Shown: in pieces, positions 1 through 5,694 of the stretch | Numbering within the stretch: position 1 is the first letter of the stretch | Layout of the letters: each line of letters opens with the position of its first letter | From: Roseovarius sp. | Lineage (GTDB): Bacteria; Pseudomonadota; Alphaproteobacteria; Rhodobacterales; Rhodobacteraceae | Assembly (NCBI GenBank): GCA_021767845.1 | Contig: JAASSQ010000187.1 | Location: forward strand, 1-5,977 | Length of the DNA stretch: 5,977 nt | Direction: 5' to 3' | Program-made: the position numbers and the translations under genes | The notes under the pieces: generated by a model | Seen by the model: the letters and a program-made list of their open reading frames with translations, nothing else | Database searches by the model: none | Told to the model about the DNA's origin: nothing

Positions 1-722
1 AGGCCCGTCTCTGCCGGGGCCTGCAAGCTGCCCTCGCTGTCCTTCCGAACGCGGGTGTAGTTGGTGTAGGCGCCTTCCTCGGCGCCCATCGGCACGATGG
101 TCACATAATCCTGTCCGTCAACCGCGCCGGTCCAGGAGACGGGGATTTTCGCCCCGGCGAGGGCGGTGTCCGGGCCGGAGATCGTGACCTCGGGTTCCAC
201 GATCTCGATGGGTTGGGAGGCCAGCGTGCGGCCGCCTTCGTCGAGCACGTAGCGCAGCTCGTAAAGGCCCGTCTCTGCCGGGGCCTGCAGGGTGCCCTCG
301 CTGTCCTTCCGCACGCGGGTGTAGTTGGTGTAGGCGCCTTCCTCGGCGCCCATCGGGACGATGGTGACGTAGTCATGTCCATCGACCGCGCCGGTCCACG
401 ACACGGGGATTTTCGCCCCGGCGAGCGCGGCCTCGGGGCCGGAGATCGTGACCTCGGGTTCCATGATCTTGATGCTCGCGGTGCCGAGAACCTCGTCGCC
501 GTCGCCGGTCATGTAGCGCAGCTCGTAGGCGCCGATCTGTGCCGGGGCGCGCAGCGTGTCTTCGCTCTTGTCGCGGACGCGGACGTAATTGGCATACTCG
601 CCCTCGGGCGTGCCGGCGGGCACGATGGTGACGTAGTCGCCGGGATCGACGGTGGGCGACCAGCCGACGGTGAAGCGCGACCCGGCGAGGGCGCTGTCGG
701 GGCCGGTGAGGGCCACGGCGGG
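1..722 (-). repeat. Three tandem 264 bp (88-codon) repeats inside the VWA gene
   Basis: Three copies in the same frame lie at 722-459 (copy 1), 458-195 (copy 2) and 194 to the left edge (copy 3, incomplete). The period is exactly 264 bp: the same 17-base string begins at 1 and at 265, and the CTCGTA motif recurs at 258 and 522. Copies 2 and 3 differ by roughly 16 bases over the 194 that can be compared and by only four conservative residues (E/D, A/T, H/Q, T/S). Copy 1 is much more diverged but keeps the GP(D/E)..LAG start, YVTIVP and YELRY motifs. The composition suggests Ig-like or other beta-sandwich modules; that fold is inferred, not shown. Confidence 0.9.
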
Positions 723-1400
723 GCGGTCGGGTTCCGGTTCGGGCTCGGGCTCGGGTTCGGGGGCGGCGGCGACCGCGGTGCTGATCTCGCCCAGGGCGCG
801 GCCCAGTTCATCGGCGTTGCCGGCCTGGATGTAGCGGCCGCCGGTGCCTTCGGCGATGCAGGACAGCTGCGCGCTGTCCTGGTCCGCGCCAAGGCCGAAG
901 CCCACCACATGCGCGGTGAAGGCCACGCCGCGCTGCGCCAGCGTTTCGGCCAGCGCGCAGGGGTCACGGTCGCAGCTTTCCAGCCCGTCGGAGATCAGCA
1001 CCACGGTGGCGGGCGTGTCGGTATAGGAGAGGTCTTCGGCCGCCTGTTCGATGGCGGCGGTGAGGGGCGTCTTGCCGGTGGGGGTGATGGCTCCGATCTG
1101 GTCGAGGATCTCGGCGCGGGTGCCGTCGCCGGGGGCGACCAGCGTTTCGATGTCGGTGCAATCGCCGCGCCGGCGGTGGCCATAGGCCATCAGCCCGACC
1201 TGCCGGTCCTCGGTCCAGTCGCCCAGAAGGTTGTCCATCACGTCGCGGGCGATCTCGATCTTGGCGGTCCCGTCGATCTGGCCCCACATGGAGTTGGAGC
1301 CGTCGAACACGACCATCACGTTCTCGTCGGCCGCCCGGGCCGGGGCGGCCAGCGTTGCGGCAAGGGCAAGGACGGGCAGAAAGGCGGAAAATCGGACCAT
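1..1400 (-). CDS. Exported VWA-domain protein with tandem 88-residue C-terminal domains (partial)
   Basis: The reading frame is open from an ATG at 1398-1400 to the left window edge (466 codons, no stop), so the C-terminus is missing. The start has a good Shine-Dalgarno AGGGGG at 1406-1411 on the minus strand. Residues 1-24 form a signal peptide (MVRFSAF, hydrophobic core, likely cleavage after ARA or ARAA), so the protein is exported to the periplasm or beyond. Residues ~27-210 are a von Willebrand factor A domain with a complete MIDAS metal site: DGSNS at 33-37, the Thr in the TPTGKTPL stretch (106-113), and Asp138 in LISDGLE. Four cysteines (81, 143, 148, 181) could form disulfides. A Pro-Glu linker (214-224) leads to repeated 88-residue domains starting at 227, 315 and 403, each with a YVTIVP...EG.Y.NY.RVR...L.AP...G.YELRY pattern. 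VWA domains with an intact MIDAS usually bind a partner protein through a divalent metal; the partner here is unknown. VWA identity is confident; the biological role is not. Confidence 0.9.
   Translation of the reverse strand, partial: MVRFSAFLPVLALAATLAAPARAADENVMVVFDGSNSMWGQIDGTAKIEIARDVMDNLLGDWTEDRQVGLMAYGHRRRGDCTDIETLVAPGDGTRAEILDQIGAITPTGKTPLTAAIEQAAEDLSYTDTPATVVLISDGLESCDRDPCALAETLAQRGVAFTAHVVGFGLGADQDSAQLSCIAEGTGGRYIQAGNADELGRALGEISTAVAAAPEPEPEPEPEPDRPAVALTGPDSALAGSRFTVGWSPTVDPGDYVTIVPAGTPEGEYANYVRVRDKSEDTLRAPAQIGAYELRYMTGDGDEVLGTASIKIMEPEVTISGPEAALAGAKIPVSWTGAVDGHDYVTIVPMGAEEGAYTNYTRVRKDSEGTLQAPAETGLYELRYVLDEGGRTLASQPIEIVEPEVTISGPDTALAGAKIPVSWTGAVDGQDYVTIVPMGAEEGAYTNYTRVRKDSEGSLQAPAETG
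729..761 (-). repeat. Pro-Glu dipeptide linker (PE)n in the VWA protein
   Basis: Alternating CCC/CCG and GAA/GAG codons encode PEPEPEPEPEP at residues 214-224. The tract joins the VWA domain to the first 88-residue repeat. Such tracts are usually stiff, extended spacers in exported proteins. The simple-sequence DNA may vary in copy number between strains. Confidence 0.85.
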
Positions 1401-1540
1401 GATGACCCCCTGTTGTATGCGAATCCGTGTCAGTGAAGCACAGGCCGGCGCAATCGCCAAATCCGGGGCGGCGCGCGGCCCTTGTCCAGCAGCCGCAAAC
1501 GGTGTGGAATGGCGCGAGGCGAGCAGGAGCGGGCGCACTG
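1401..1540. other. Divergent intergenic region between the VWA gene and recO
   Basis: This 140 bp gap separates the start codons of two divergent genes, so it must hold the promoter for the VWA gene and probably one for recO. I could not pick out a convincing -35/-10 pair on either strand, as is common for high-GC alphaproteobacteria. What can be placed are the ribosome binding sites: AGGGGG (minus strand, 1406-1411) for the VWA gene and AGGAG (plus strand, 1525-1529) for recO. Confidence 0.5.
1525..1529 (+). promoter_or_regulatory. Ribosome binding site that fixes the recO start at 1541
   Basis: AGGAG lies 11 bases before the ATG at 1541. The same frame stays open upstream to an ATG at 1427, but the 38 extra residues (MSVKHRPAQ...) are rich in Arg, Pro and Ala and do not resemble a RecO N-terminus, whereas MEWRDQGILL does. 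Confidence 0.65.
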
Positions 1541-2278
1541 ATGGAATGGCGCGATCAGGGCATATTGCTGTCCATGCGGCGGCATGGCGAGTCCTCGGCC
1601 ATCATCGAGGTGTTCACGCCCGAACGGGGGCGTCATGCGGGCGTGGTGCGGGGCGGCACGTCACGCCGGCTGGCGCCGGTGTTGCAGGCGGGGGCGCAGC
1701 TTGACCTGACGTGGCGGGCGCGGCTGGAGGATCATATCGGCACCTTCACGGTGGAGCCGGTGCGCTCGCGCGCGGCGGCGTCGATGAACGACCGGCTGGC
1801 GCTGGCGGGGCTGAACGCGGTGACGGCGCTGCTGCTGTTCTGCCTGCCCGAGCGCGAGGCGCATGGCCGGCTTTACCGGCAGACCGAACAGTTGCTGGAC
1901 CTGCTGGGGCAGGGGGATGTCTGGCCGCTGGCCTATCTCAACTGGGAAATGGCGCTGCTGGACGACCTGGGATTCGGCCTGGACCTGAGCATGTGCGCGG
2001 TGAAGGGCGCGCAGGCCAATGACCTGAGCTATGTTTCGCCGCGCACGGGGCGGGCGGTGTCGCGCGCAGGCGCGGGCGAGTGGGCGGACCGTCTGCTGCC
2101 CTTGCCGCCCTGCCTGTTGGGGGCGGGGCCGGCGCCGGATGCCGAAGTGGTCGAGGCGCTGCGGGTGACCGGCCATTTCCTGATGAACCGGGTGGCGCCG
2201 GAACTGGGCCACAAGCCGCTGCCGGCGGCGCGCGCGCGGTTCGTGGAGCGGTTCGCGGCGCGCGCGGCGCAGGATTAG
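1541..2278 (+). CDS. recO: DNA repair protein RecO
   Basis: RecO is a cytoplasmic recombination mediator. With RecR it helps RecA replace SSB on single-stranded DNA at gaps and stalled forks (RecFOR pathway) and anneals complementary strands. From the ATG at 1541 the product has 245 residues, the usual size for the family. The N-terminal ~80 residues (MEWRDQGILLSMRRHGESSAI, then HAGVVRGGTSRRLAPVLQAG and the LEDHIGTF stretch) match the RecO OB-fold. The rest is the helical domain (LNAVTALLLFCLPEREAH, WPLAYLNWEMALLDDLGFGL) with the typical YVSPRTGRAVS stretch near residue 165. Many RecO proteins have a four-cysteine zinc site around there; here only a single Cys (about residue 152) precedes YVSP, so the zinc site appears lost. 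In many bacteria recO lies with rnc and era; here it stands alone between a divergent VWA gene and a convergent tetR gene, which suggests its own promoter. Recognition is by overall sequence, and I am confident. Confidence 0.95.
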   Translation: MEWRDQGILLSMRRHGESSAIIEVFTPERGRHAGVVRGGTSRRLAPVLQAGAQLDLTWRARLEDHIGTFTVEPVRSRAAASMNDRLALAGLNAVTALLLFCLPEREAHGRLYRQTEQLLDLLGQGDVWPLAYLNWEMALLDDLGFGLDLSMCAVKGAQANDLSYVSPRTGRAVSRAGAGEWADRLLPLPPCLLGAGPAPDAEVVEALRVTGHFLMNRVAPELGHKPLPAARARFVERFAARAAQD

Positions 2279-2820
2279 CGCAGGGCCAGCACCAGATCGA
2301 CGAGCGATCCCATCGCCGCGGCATTGGTGCCGGTGGTGTCCTTGCCCAGCTCCTCCATGCCGATCCCGGCGGCATAGATGATCCGGGCCATTTCCGGGTT
2401 GGCGATCCCGATCTCGGCCAGAAGGGCCTGGATCTGCGTCAGGCGGTGGTCATCGAGGCGGGCGATGGCGGCGCGCGCAGCGTCGCTGTCCTTGGCCCAG
2501 GCGCGGACGGCCGGTTCAACCGGGAAGGCCGCGTCGCGCTCGGCGATGATCTGGGCGAGGCGGCGCAGGCGGGCCACGGCGCCGTCCTCGGCGGCCAGGG
2601 CCGTGTCGGTGCGGGCGGTGGCCTCGTCCTCCCATTGCGCAAGCAGCGCGGCATGGAAGGCGGGCACGTCCTCGAAATGCCAGTAGAAAGAGCCCTTGGT
2701 CGTGCCCAGCCGACGCGCCAGCGGCTCGGCCTTGAGGGCCGAAGGGCCGGTTTCGGCCAATGCGTCGAGGCCGGTGCGCAACCAGTCCGCGCGCGCGAGT
2801 CGTCGGGAAGTCTTCGCCAT
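2275..2820 (-). CDS. TetR/AcrR-family transcriptional regulator
   Basis: The product has 181 residues, slightly short for the family (usually 190-220). The N-terminus carries a TetR-type DNA-binding domain: helix 1 around ADWLRTGLDALAETG (11-25), then the helix-turn-helix at about 29-50 with the family signature LARRLGTTKGSFYWHF (34-49). The C-terminal ~130 residues are the variable ligand-binding and dimerisation part, rich in Ala and Leu, from which no ligand can be read. The start at 2820 gives the normal N-terminal length before the HTH, although there is no strong Shine-Dalgarno upstream. The 3' end overlaps the recO stop by 4 bp. The 5' end faces phnC across 128 bp, so the protein could act on its own promoter or on the phn promoter; a perfect inverted repeat covers its own start codon. 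Family assignment is firm; target and inducer are unknown. Confidence 0.92.
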   Translation of the reverse strand: MAKTSRRLARADWLRTGLDALAETGPSALKAEPLARRLGTTKGSFYWHFEDVPAFHAALLAQWEDEATARTDTALAAEDGAVARLRRLAQIIAERDAAFPVEPAVRAWAKDSDAARAAIARLDDHRLTQIQALLAEIGIANPEMARIIYAAGIGMEELGKDTTGTNAAAMGSLVDLVLALR

Positions 2821-2828
2821 GTGCGAAG
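2812..2828. promoter_or_regulatory. 17 bp inverted repeat over the tetR start codon (candidate operator or mRNA hairpin)
   Basis: CTTCGC (2812-2817) and GCGAAG (2823-2828) are perfect complements separated by 5 bases, centred on the regulator's own ATG. The size fits a TetR dimer operator (commonly 15-20 bp with twofold symmetry), which would suggest autorepression. The same sequence in the tetR mRNA would form a 6 bp hairpin with AUG in its loop, which could affect translation. A 6 bp repeat can arise by chance in high-GC DNA, so this is only a candidate. Confidence 0.3.
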
Positions 2829-2865
2829 GATAGGTCGGCCCCCCTGTCCCGGCAAGGCCGGGCCG

Positions 2866-2894
2866 GCGTTACAAAAGCTTCACCGAACTGTCGC
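2866..2894 (+). promoter_or_regulatory. Candidate Pho box (PhoB binding site), three half-sites, upstream of phnC
   Basis: Three 7 bp elements with 4 bp spacers repeat every 11 bp: GCGTTAC (2866-2872), spacer AAAA, GCTTCAC (2877-2883), spacer CGAA, CTGTCGC (2888-2894). The established Pho-box half-site is CTGTCAT or CTGTCAC with an 11 bp period. The third element matches CTGTCAC at six of seven positions; the other two match at four. The site ends 54 bp before the phnC start, a sensible promoter position, and phosphonate transport is a classic Pho-regulon function. The two weak half-sites keep confidence moderate. Confidence 0.5.
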
Positions 2895-2935
2895 ATGAGT
2901 TTCGAGATCGGCGCCTATTCCCGGCCCCCGAGACA

Positions 2936-2942
2936 AAGGGGG
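2936..2942 (+). promoter_or_regulatory. Ribosome binding site supporting a GTG start for phnC
   Basis: AAGGGGG ends 6 bases before the GTG at 2949. The alternative in-frame ATG at 2895 abuts the last Pho-box half-site, where transcription would not yet have begun, and has no comparable site upstream. Confidence 0.65.
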
Positions 2943-2948
2943 CAGACA

Positions 2949-3773
2949 GTGTTTGAGATTACCGACCTGACCAGACGCTTTGGCCGCAACACGGCCGTTG
3001 ATGCGGTGTCGTTTACCGTGGAGAAACCGGCGATGATCGGCGTCATCGGCCGGTCGGGGGCGGGCAAGTCCACCCTGCTGCGGATGCTGAACCGGCTGAC
3101 CGACGCGAGCGCCGGGCGGATCGTGTTCGAGGGGCGCGACGTGACCGCCCTGAGCGGTGCCCAGAAACGCGCGTGGCAATCCGATTGCGCGATGATCTTC
3201 CAGCAGTTCAACCTGGTGCCGCGGATGGACGTGGTGTCGAACGTGTTGCACGGCACGCTGAACCGGCGCTCGACCCTGGCGACGATGTTCAACCTCTATC
3301 CGCAATCCGACATTCACCGCGCCATCGACATCCTGGACCGTCTGGGCATCGCCGAACACGCGCCCAAGCGCGCCGAGGCGCTGTCGGGCGGGCAACAGCA
3401 GCGCGTGGCGATCGCGCGGGCGCTGATGCAGGACCCGCGGATCGTGCTGGCCGACGAGCCGATCGCGAGCCTCGACCCGATGAACGCGCAGCTGGTGATG
3501 GACGATCTGCGGCGCATCCACGAGGAGGACGGCCGCACCGTCATCGCAAACCTGCACACGCTGGATACCGCGCGGCGCTATTGCGACCGGGTGATCGGGA
3601 TGCTGCATGGCCGGGTCGTGTTCGACGGCACGCCCGAACAGCTGACGACCGGCGTGGCGCGCGACATCTACGGCGCCGATGCCGGGTTTTCCGAGGCCGC
3701 AACCTCGACCGCGATCGAGCCGCTGGAGCGGCCGCAGGAGCACGCCGTCCGCGAGGCCGAAGCCGCGCTCTGA
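2949..3773 (+). CDS. phnC: Phosphonate ABC transporter ATP-binding protein PhnC
   Basis: PhnC is the cytoplasmic ATPase that drives phosphonate import through the PhnE permeases. From the GTG at 2949 it has 274 residues, normal for the family, and starts (M)FEITDLTRRFG like other PhnC proteins. All nucleotide-binding motifs are present: Walker A GRSGAGKST (34-42), Q-loop IFQQFN (83-88), ABC signature LSGGQQQR (145-152), Walker B IVLADEP (165-171) with the D-loop SLDP (174-177), and the switch His203 in ANLHT. The stretch QFNLVPRMDVVSNVLHG, next to the Q-loop, is characteristic of the PhnC subfamily. It is the first gene of the phn operon, downstream of a candidate Pho box. The frame is open upstream to 2760, including an ATG at 2895, but the Shine-Dalgarno and homology favour 2949. 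PhnC-type ATPases can also serve phosphite or phosphate-ester importers, so the exact substrate is not proven. Confidence 0.95.
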   Translation: MFEITDLTRRFGRNTAVDAVSFTVEKPAMIGVIGRSGAGKSTLLRMLNRLTDASAGRIVFEGRDVTALSGAQKRAWQSDCAMIFQQFNLVPRMDVVSNVLHGTLNRRSTLATMFNLYPQSDIHRAIDILDRLGIAEHAPKRAEALSGGQQQRVAIARALMQDPRIVLADEPIASLDPMNAQLVMDDLRRIHEEDGRTVIANLHTLDTARRYCDRVIGMLHGRVVFDGTPEQLTTGVARDIYGADAGFSEAATSTAIEPLERPQEHAVREAEAAL

Positions 3774-3789
3774 CCTTTTACGTACCGCC

Positions 3790-3809
3790 CCGCCGCAGCC
3801 TTGCGGCGG
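3790..3809 (+). other. Stem-loop in the phnC-phnD intercistronic gap
   Basis: CCGCCGCA (3790-3797) pairs perfectly with TGCGGCGG (3802-3809) around a 4-base loop. The hairpin sits 16 bases after the phnC stop and has no T-tract, so it is not a standard intrinsic terminator. A stem at this place can block 3' exonucleases or mark an mRNA processing site, changing the ratio of phnC to phnD message; that role is inferred. Confidence 0.6.
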
Positions 3810-3844
3810 TCCCACCCCCTCGAACCTGAGAGAAAGAGGACATC

Positions 3845-4747
3845 ATGAAGAAACTGATTGCTGCCATCGTGGCCACCACCGCCCTGACCAGCCCGGTCAT
3901 GGCGCAGGAGATCTCGGAATTCCGCATCGGCCTGCTGGGTGGCGAGAACGCCCAGGACCGCATGAACTCGAACGAGTGCCTGCGCGAGAAGACCGAGGAA
4001 CTGCTGGGTGTGGAAACCAAGCTGTTTGCCCCGGCCGACTACAACGGCGTGATCCAGGGCCTGCTGGGCGGCACCATCGACATGGCGTGGCTGGGCGCCA
4101 GCGGTTATGCCAAGACCTATCTGGAGAACCCCGACGCGGTCGAGCCGGTTCTGGTCAAGGTCAACGTGGACGGCGGCTACGGCTATCACTCGATCGGGTT
4201 CGCCCGCAAGGACAGCGGCATCACCTCGCTGGAAGACATGGAAGGCAAGGTCTTTGGGTTCGGTGACCCGAACTCGACCAGCGGCTACCTGATCCCGTCG
4301 ATCGAAATCCCCGAGGAAATCGGCGCCACGATGCAGTCGGGCGACTATTTCGGCGAGGTGAAGTTCACCGGCGGTCACGAGCAGACCATCGTCGCGGTTA
4401 ACAATGGCGATGTCGATGCCGGCGTGACCTGGGCCGACGGCCTGGGCAACTGGGAAGACGGCTACAACTCGGGCGCGCTGCGCAAGGCCGTGGACGCGGG
4501 CCTGATCGACATGAACAACCTTGTGCAGATCTGGCAGTCCAAGCCGATCCCCGAGGGCCCGGTTGTGCTGCGCAGCGAGCTGCCGGAGGACGTGAAGGTT
4601 CAGATGACCGCGCTGATGGCGTCGCTGCCGTCGATCGACCCGGATTGCGCCTATGGCGTGCTGGCCGGCGAAGCCAAGGGCTTGCAGCCCATCGGCCACG
4701 ACGCCTACCTGTCGATCATCGAGGCCCGCAAGGCGAAATCGAACTGA
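3845..4747 (+). CDS. phnD: Phosphonate ABC transporter periplasmic substrate-binding protein PhnD
   Basis: PhnD captures phosphonates in the periplasm and delivers them to the PhnE/PhnC complex. The 300-residue product has a clear Sec signal peptide (MKKLIAAIVATTALTSPVMA, predicted cleavage between Ala20 and Gln21) and the family's two-lobe binding-protein pattern: FRIGLLGGENAQDR (26-39), IDMAWLGASGYA (78-89), and the phosphonate-binding loop DPNSTSGYLIP (141-151), whose Ser-Thr-Ser at the start of a helix coordinates the phosphonate oxyanion in characterised PhnD proteins. GGHEQT (176-181) supplies a histidine at the place expected for a ligand contact, and GVTWAD (193-198) lies at the second-lobe hinge. 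Cys45 and Cys268 may pair. A strong Shine-Dalgarno (AAGAGGA, 3834-3840) sits 4 bases before the ATG. phnD lies 71 bp after phnC and has hairpins on both sides. The natural ligand (2-aminoethylphosphonate, methylphosphonate, phosphite or another) cannot be told from sequence alone. Confidence 0.95.
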   Translation: MKKLIAAIVATTALTSPVMAQEISEFRIGLLGGENAQDRMNSNECLREKTEELLGVETKLFAPADYNGVIQGLLGGTIDMAWLGASGYAKTYLENPDAVEPVLVKVNVDGGYGYHSIGFARKDSGITSLEDMEGKVFGFGDPNSTSGYLIPSIEIPEEIGATMQSGDYFGEVKFTGGHEQTIVAVNNGDVDAGVTWADGLGNWEDGYNSGALRKAVDAGLIDMNNLVQIWQSKPIPEGPVVLRSELPEDVKVQMTALMASLPSIDPDCAYGVLAGEAKGLQPIGHDAYLSIIEARKAKSN

Positions 4748-4765
4748 TCCGGCAACAGTAACGCG

Positions 4766-4792
4766 AAGGCCCCGCCATGCGCGCGGGGCCTT
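4766..4792 (+). terminator. Terminator-like hairpin after phnD (likely partial terminator)
   Basis: AAGGCCCCGC (4766-4775) pairs perfectly with GCGGGGCCTT (4783-4792) around a 7-base loop, and the right arm runs into TTTT (4791-4794). It starts 18 bases after the phnD stop and ends 26 bases before the phnE start. The stem is strong but the T-run is short, and the genes downstream belong to the same transporter, so it probably lets some transcripts through. This would keep permease expression below that of the binding protein, as in many ABC importer operons. Confidence 0.75.
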
Positions 4793-4818
4793 TTCGCACA
4801 TTCGAGAAGAGCAGACAG

Positions 4819-5694
4819 ATGTCAGATTCGAGCGCCGGGGCGAGCGCCCCTCCGACGGCCGCGATCCGCGACGAATACATGGCCGCCACCCATCGCAAGC
4901 GGCTTTATTCCGGTCTCATGCTGGTGGTGTTCGTCGCCCTGATGGTGGCCGGATTCCGCACCGCCGATGCGCGCAACGCGGGCGGGTTCGGGGATGGCTG
5001 GCACAATGTGCTGGATTTCCCCGCGCAGGTCTGGGGCGAGGCCATCGAGAAGGCCGGCGAGTTGCCCGGACATTTCGTGACCTTCCTGCCCGCGCTGATC
5101 GAAACGATCAACATCGCCGCCGCCTCGACCCTGGTGGGAGCATTGCTCGGGATCGTCATTTCGCTGCTGGCGACGCGGGGGCTGGCGCGGTGGCCGCGGC
5201 TGATCCCGGTCTTTCGGCGTATCCTCGACGTGTTGCGCGCGATCCCCGAGATCGTCATCGCGCTGGTGCTGATCTTCGTGCTGGGCGGCGGGCCGGTTCC
5301 AGCGATGATCGCCATCGCGCTGCATACGGTCGGCGCGCTTGGAAAGCTGTTTTCCGAGGTGAACGAGAACGCCTCGCGGAAGCCTGTGGAGGGGTTGCAA
5401 TCGGTGGGGGCCAATTGGTGGCAGCGGATGCTTCTGGGCGTGATCCCGCAGGTGGCCCCGAATTACCTGAGCTATGCGCTGCTGCGCTTCGAGATCAATA
5501 TCCGCGCCTCGGCGATCCTGGGCTTCGTGGGCGCGGGCGGCATCGGCTATGAGCTGAAGAACGCGATGTCCTGGGGGCAGGGCCAGTTCGACGAGGCAGC
5601 GGCGATCTTCATCCTGCTGTTCCTGACCATCATCCTGTTCGACCAGGTCTCGTCGCATTACCGGGACCGTCTGACGCGGGGGACCGTGCAATGA
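4819..5694 (+). CDS. phnE: Phosphonate ABC transporter permease PhnE (first copy)
   Basis: This integral membrane permease forms part of the transport channel for phosphonate. The product from the ATG at 4819 has 291 residues. A cytoplasmic N-terminus (1-30) leads into a membrane segment (about 31-46), a periplasmic stretch (47-90, VLDFPAQVWGEAIEKAGELPGHF), and then the binding-protein-dependent transport permease domain with hydrophobic segments around 92-118, 144-171, 216-240 and 260-277. The EAA-type coupling loop that docks on PhnC is at about 190-210 (VEGLQSVGANWWQR...GVIP), followed by the PhnE-typical NIRASAILGFVGAGGIGYEL. A weak Shine-Dalgarno (GAGAAGAG, 4804-4811) precedes the start. 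The frame is open back to an ATG at 4777, but that codon lies in the loop of the terminator hairpin and adds a non-membrane tail, so 4819 is preferred. Its last bases overlap the next permease gene (ATGA at 5691-5694), pointing to translational coupling. Confidence 0.93.
   Translation: MSDSSAGASAPPTAAIRDEYMAATHRKRLYSGLMLVVFVALMVAGFRTADARNAGGFGDGWHNVLDFPAQVWGEAIEKAGELPGHFVTFLPALIETINIAAASTLVGALLGIVISLLATRGLARWPRLIPVFRRILDVLRAIPEIVIALVLIFVLGGGPVPAMIAIALHTVGALGKLFSEVNENASRKPVEGLQSVGANWWQRMLLGVIPQVAPNYLSYALLRFEINIRASAILGFVGAGGIGYELKNAMSWGQGQFDEAAAIFILLFLTIILFDQVSSHYRDRLTRGTVQ

Larger units (their letters stand above)
2821..2948. other. Divergent tetR-phnC intergenic control region
   Basis: These 128 bp must carry the promoter of the phn operon and that of the tetR gene. 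From left to right they hold half of the inverted repeat at the tetR start, a GC-rich perfect inverted repeat CCCGGC-AAG-GCCGGG (2848-2862) of unknown meaning, the candidate Pho box (2866-2894), and the phnC ribosome binding site (2936-2942). I could not assign a convincing -10 element. Confidence 0.6.

Noticed and set aside
1..722. Regular repeats as a CRISPR array or mobile repeat
   Set aside because: The 264 bp units are contiguous, in frame, without spacers, and encode a continuous protein.
213..1436. A 407-codon plus-strand open frame opposite the VWA gene
   Set aside because: It is a shadow in high-GC DNA. Its product is a Gly/Ala/Asp/Val-rich string with no domain, while the minus strand encodes a signal peptide, intact MIDAS motifs and repeats in one open frame.
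1427..1540. N-terminal extension of recO from the ATG at 1427
   Set aside because: The 38 extra residues do not look like RecO, and a good ribosome binding site precedes the ATG at 1541.
2848..2862. CCCGGC-AAG-GCCGGG inverted repeat as a second operator
   Set aside because: A 6 bp all-GC repeat is expected fairly often in such DNA, and it has no positional support beyond lying in the intergenic gap.
2880..3815. A 311-codon minus-strand open frame opposite phnC, and a similar one at 4822-5691 opposite phnE
   Set aside because: Both are mirror frames of well-recognised transporter genes, with compositions unlike real proteins and no ribosome binding site that I can see.
3668..4801. A 377-codon minus-strand open frame opposite phnD
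   Set aside because: It is the antisense of phnD, rich in Arg, His, Gln and Val without recognisable motifs; phnD on the plus strand is unmistakable.
4777..4818. N-terminal extension of phnE from the ATG at 4777
   Set aside because: The ATG lies inside the loop of the terminator hairpin, with the preceding stem occupying the ribosome binding position.
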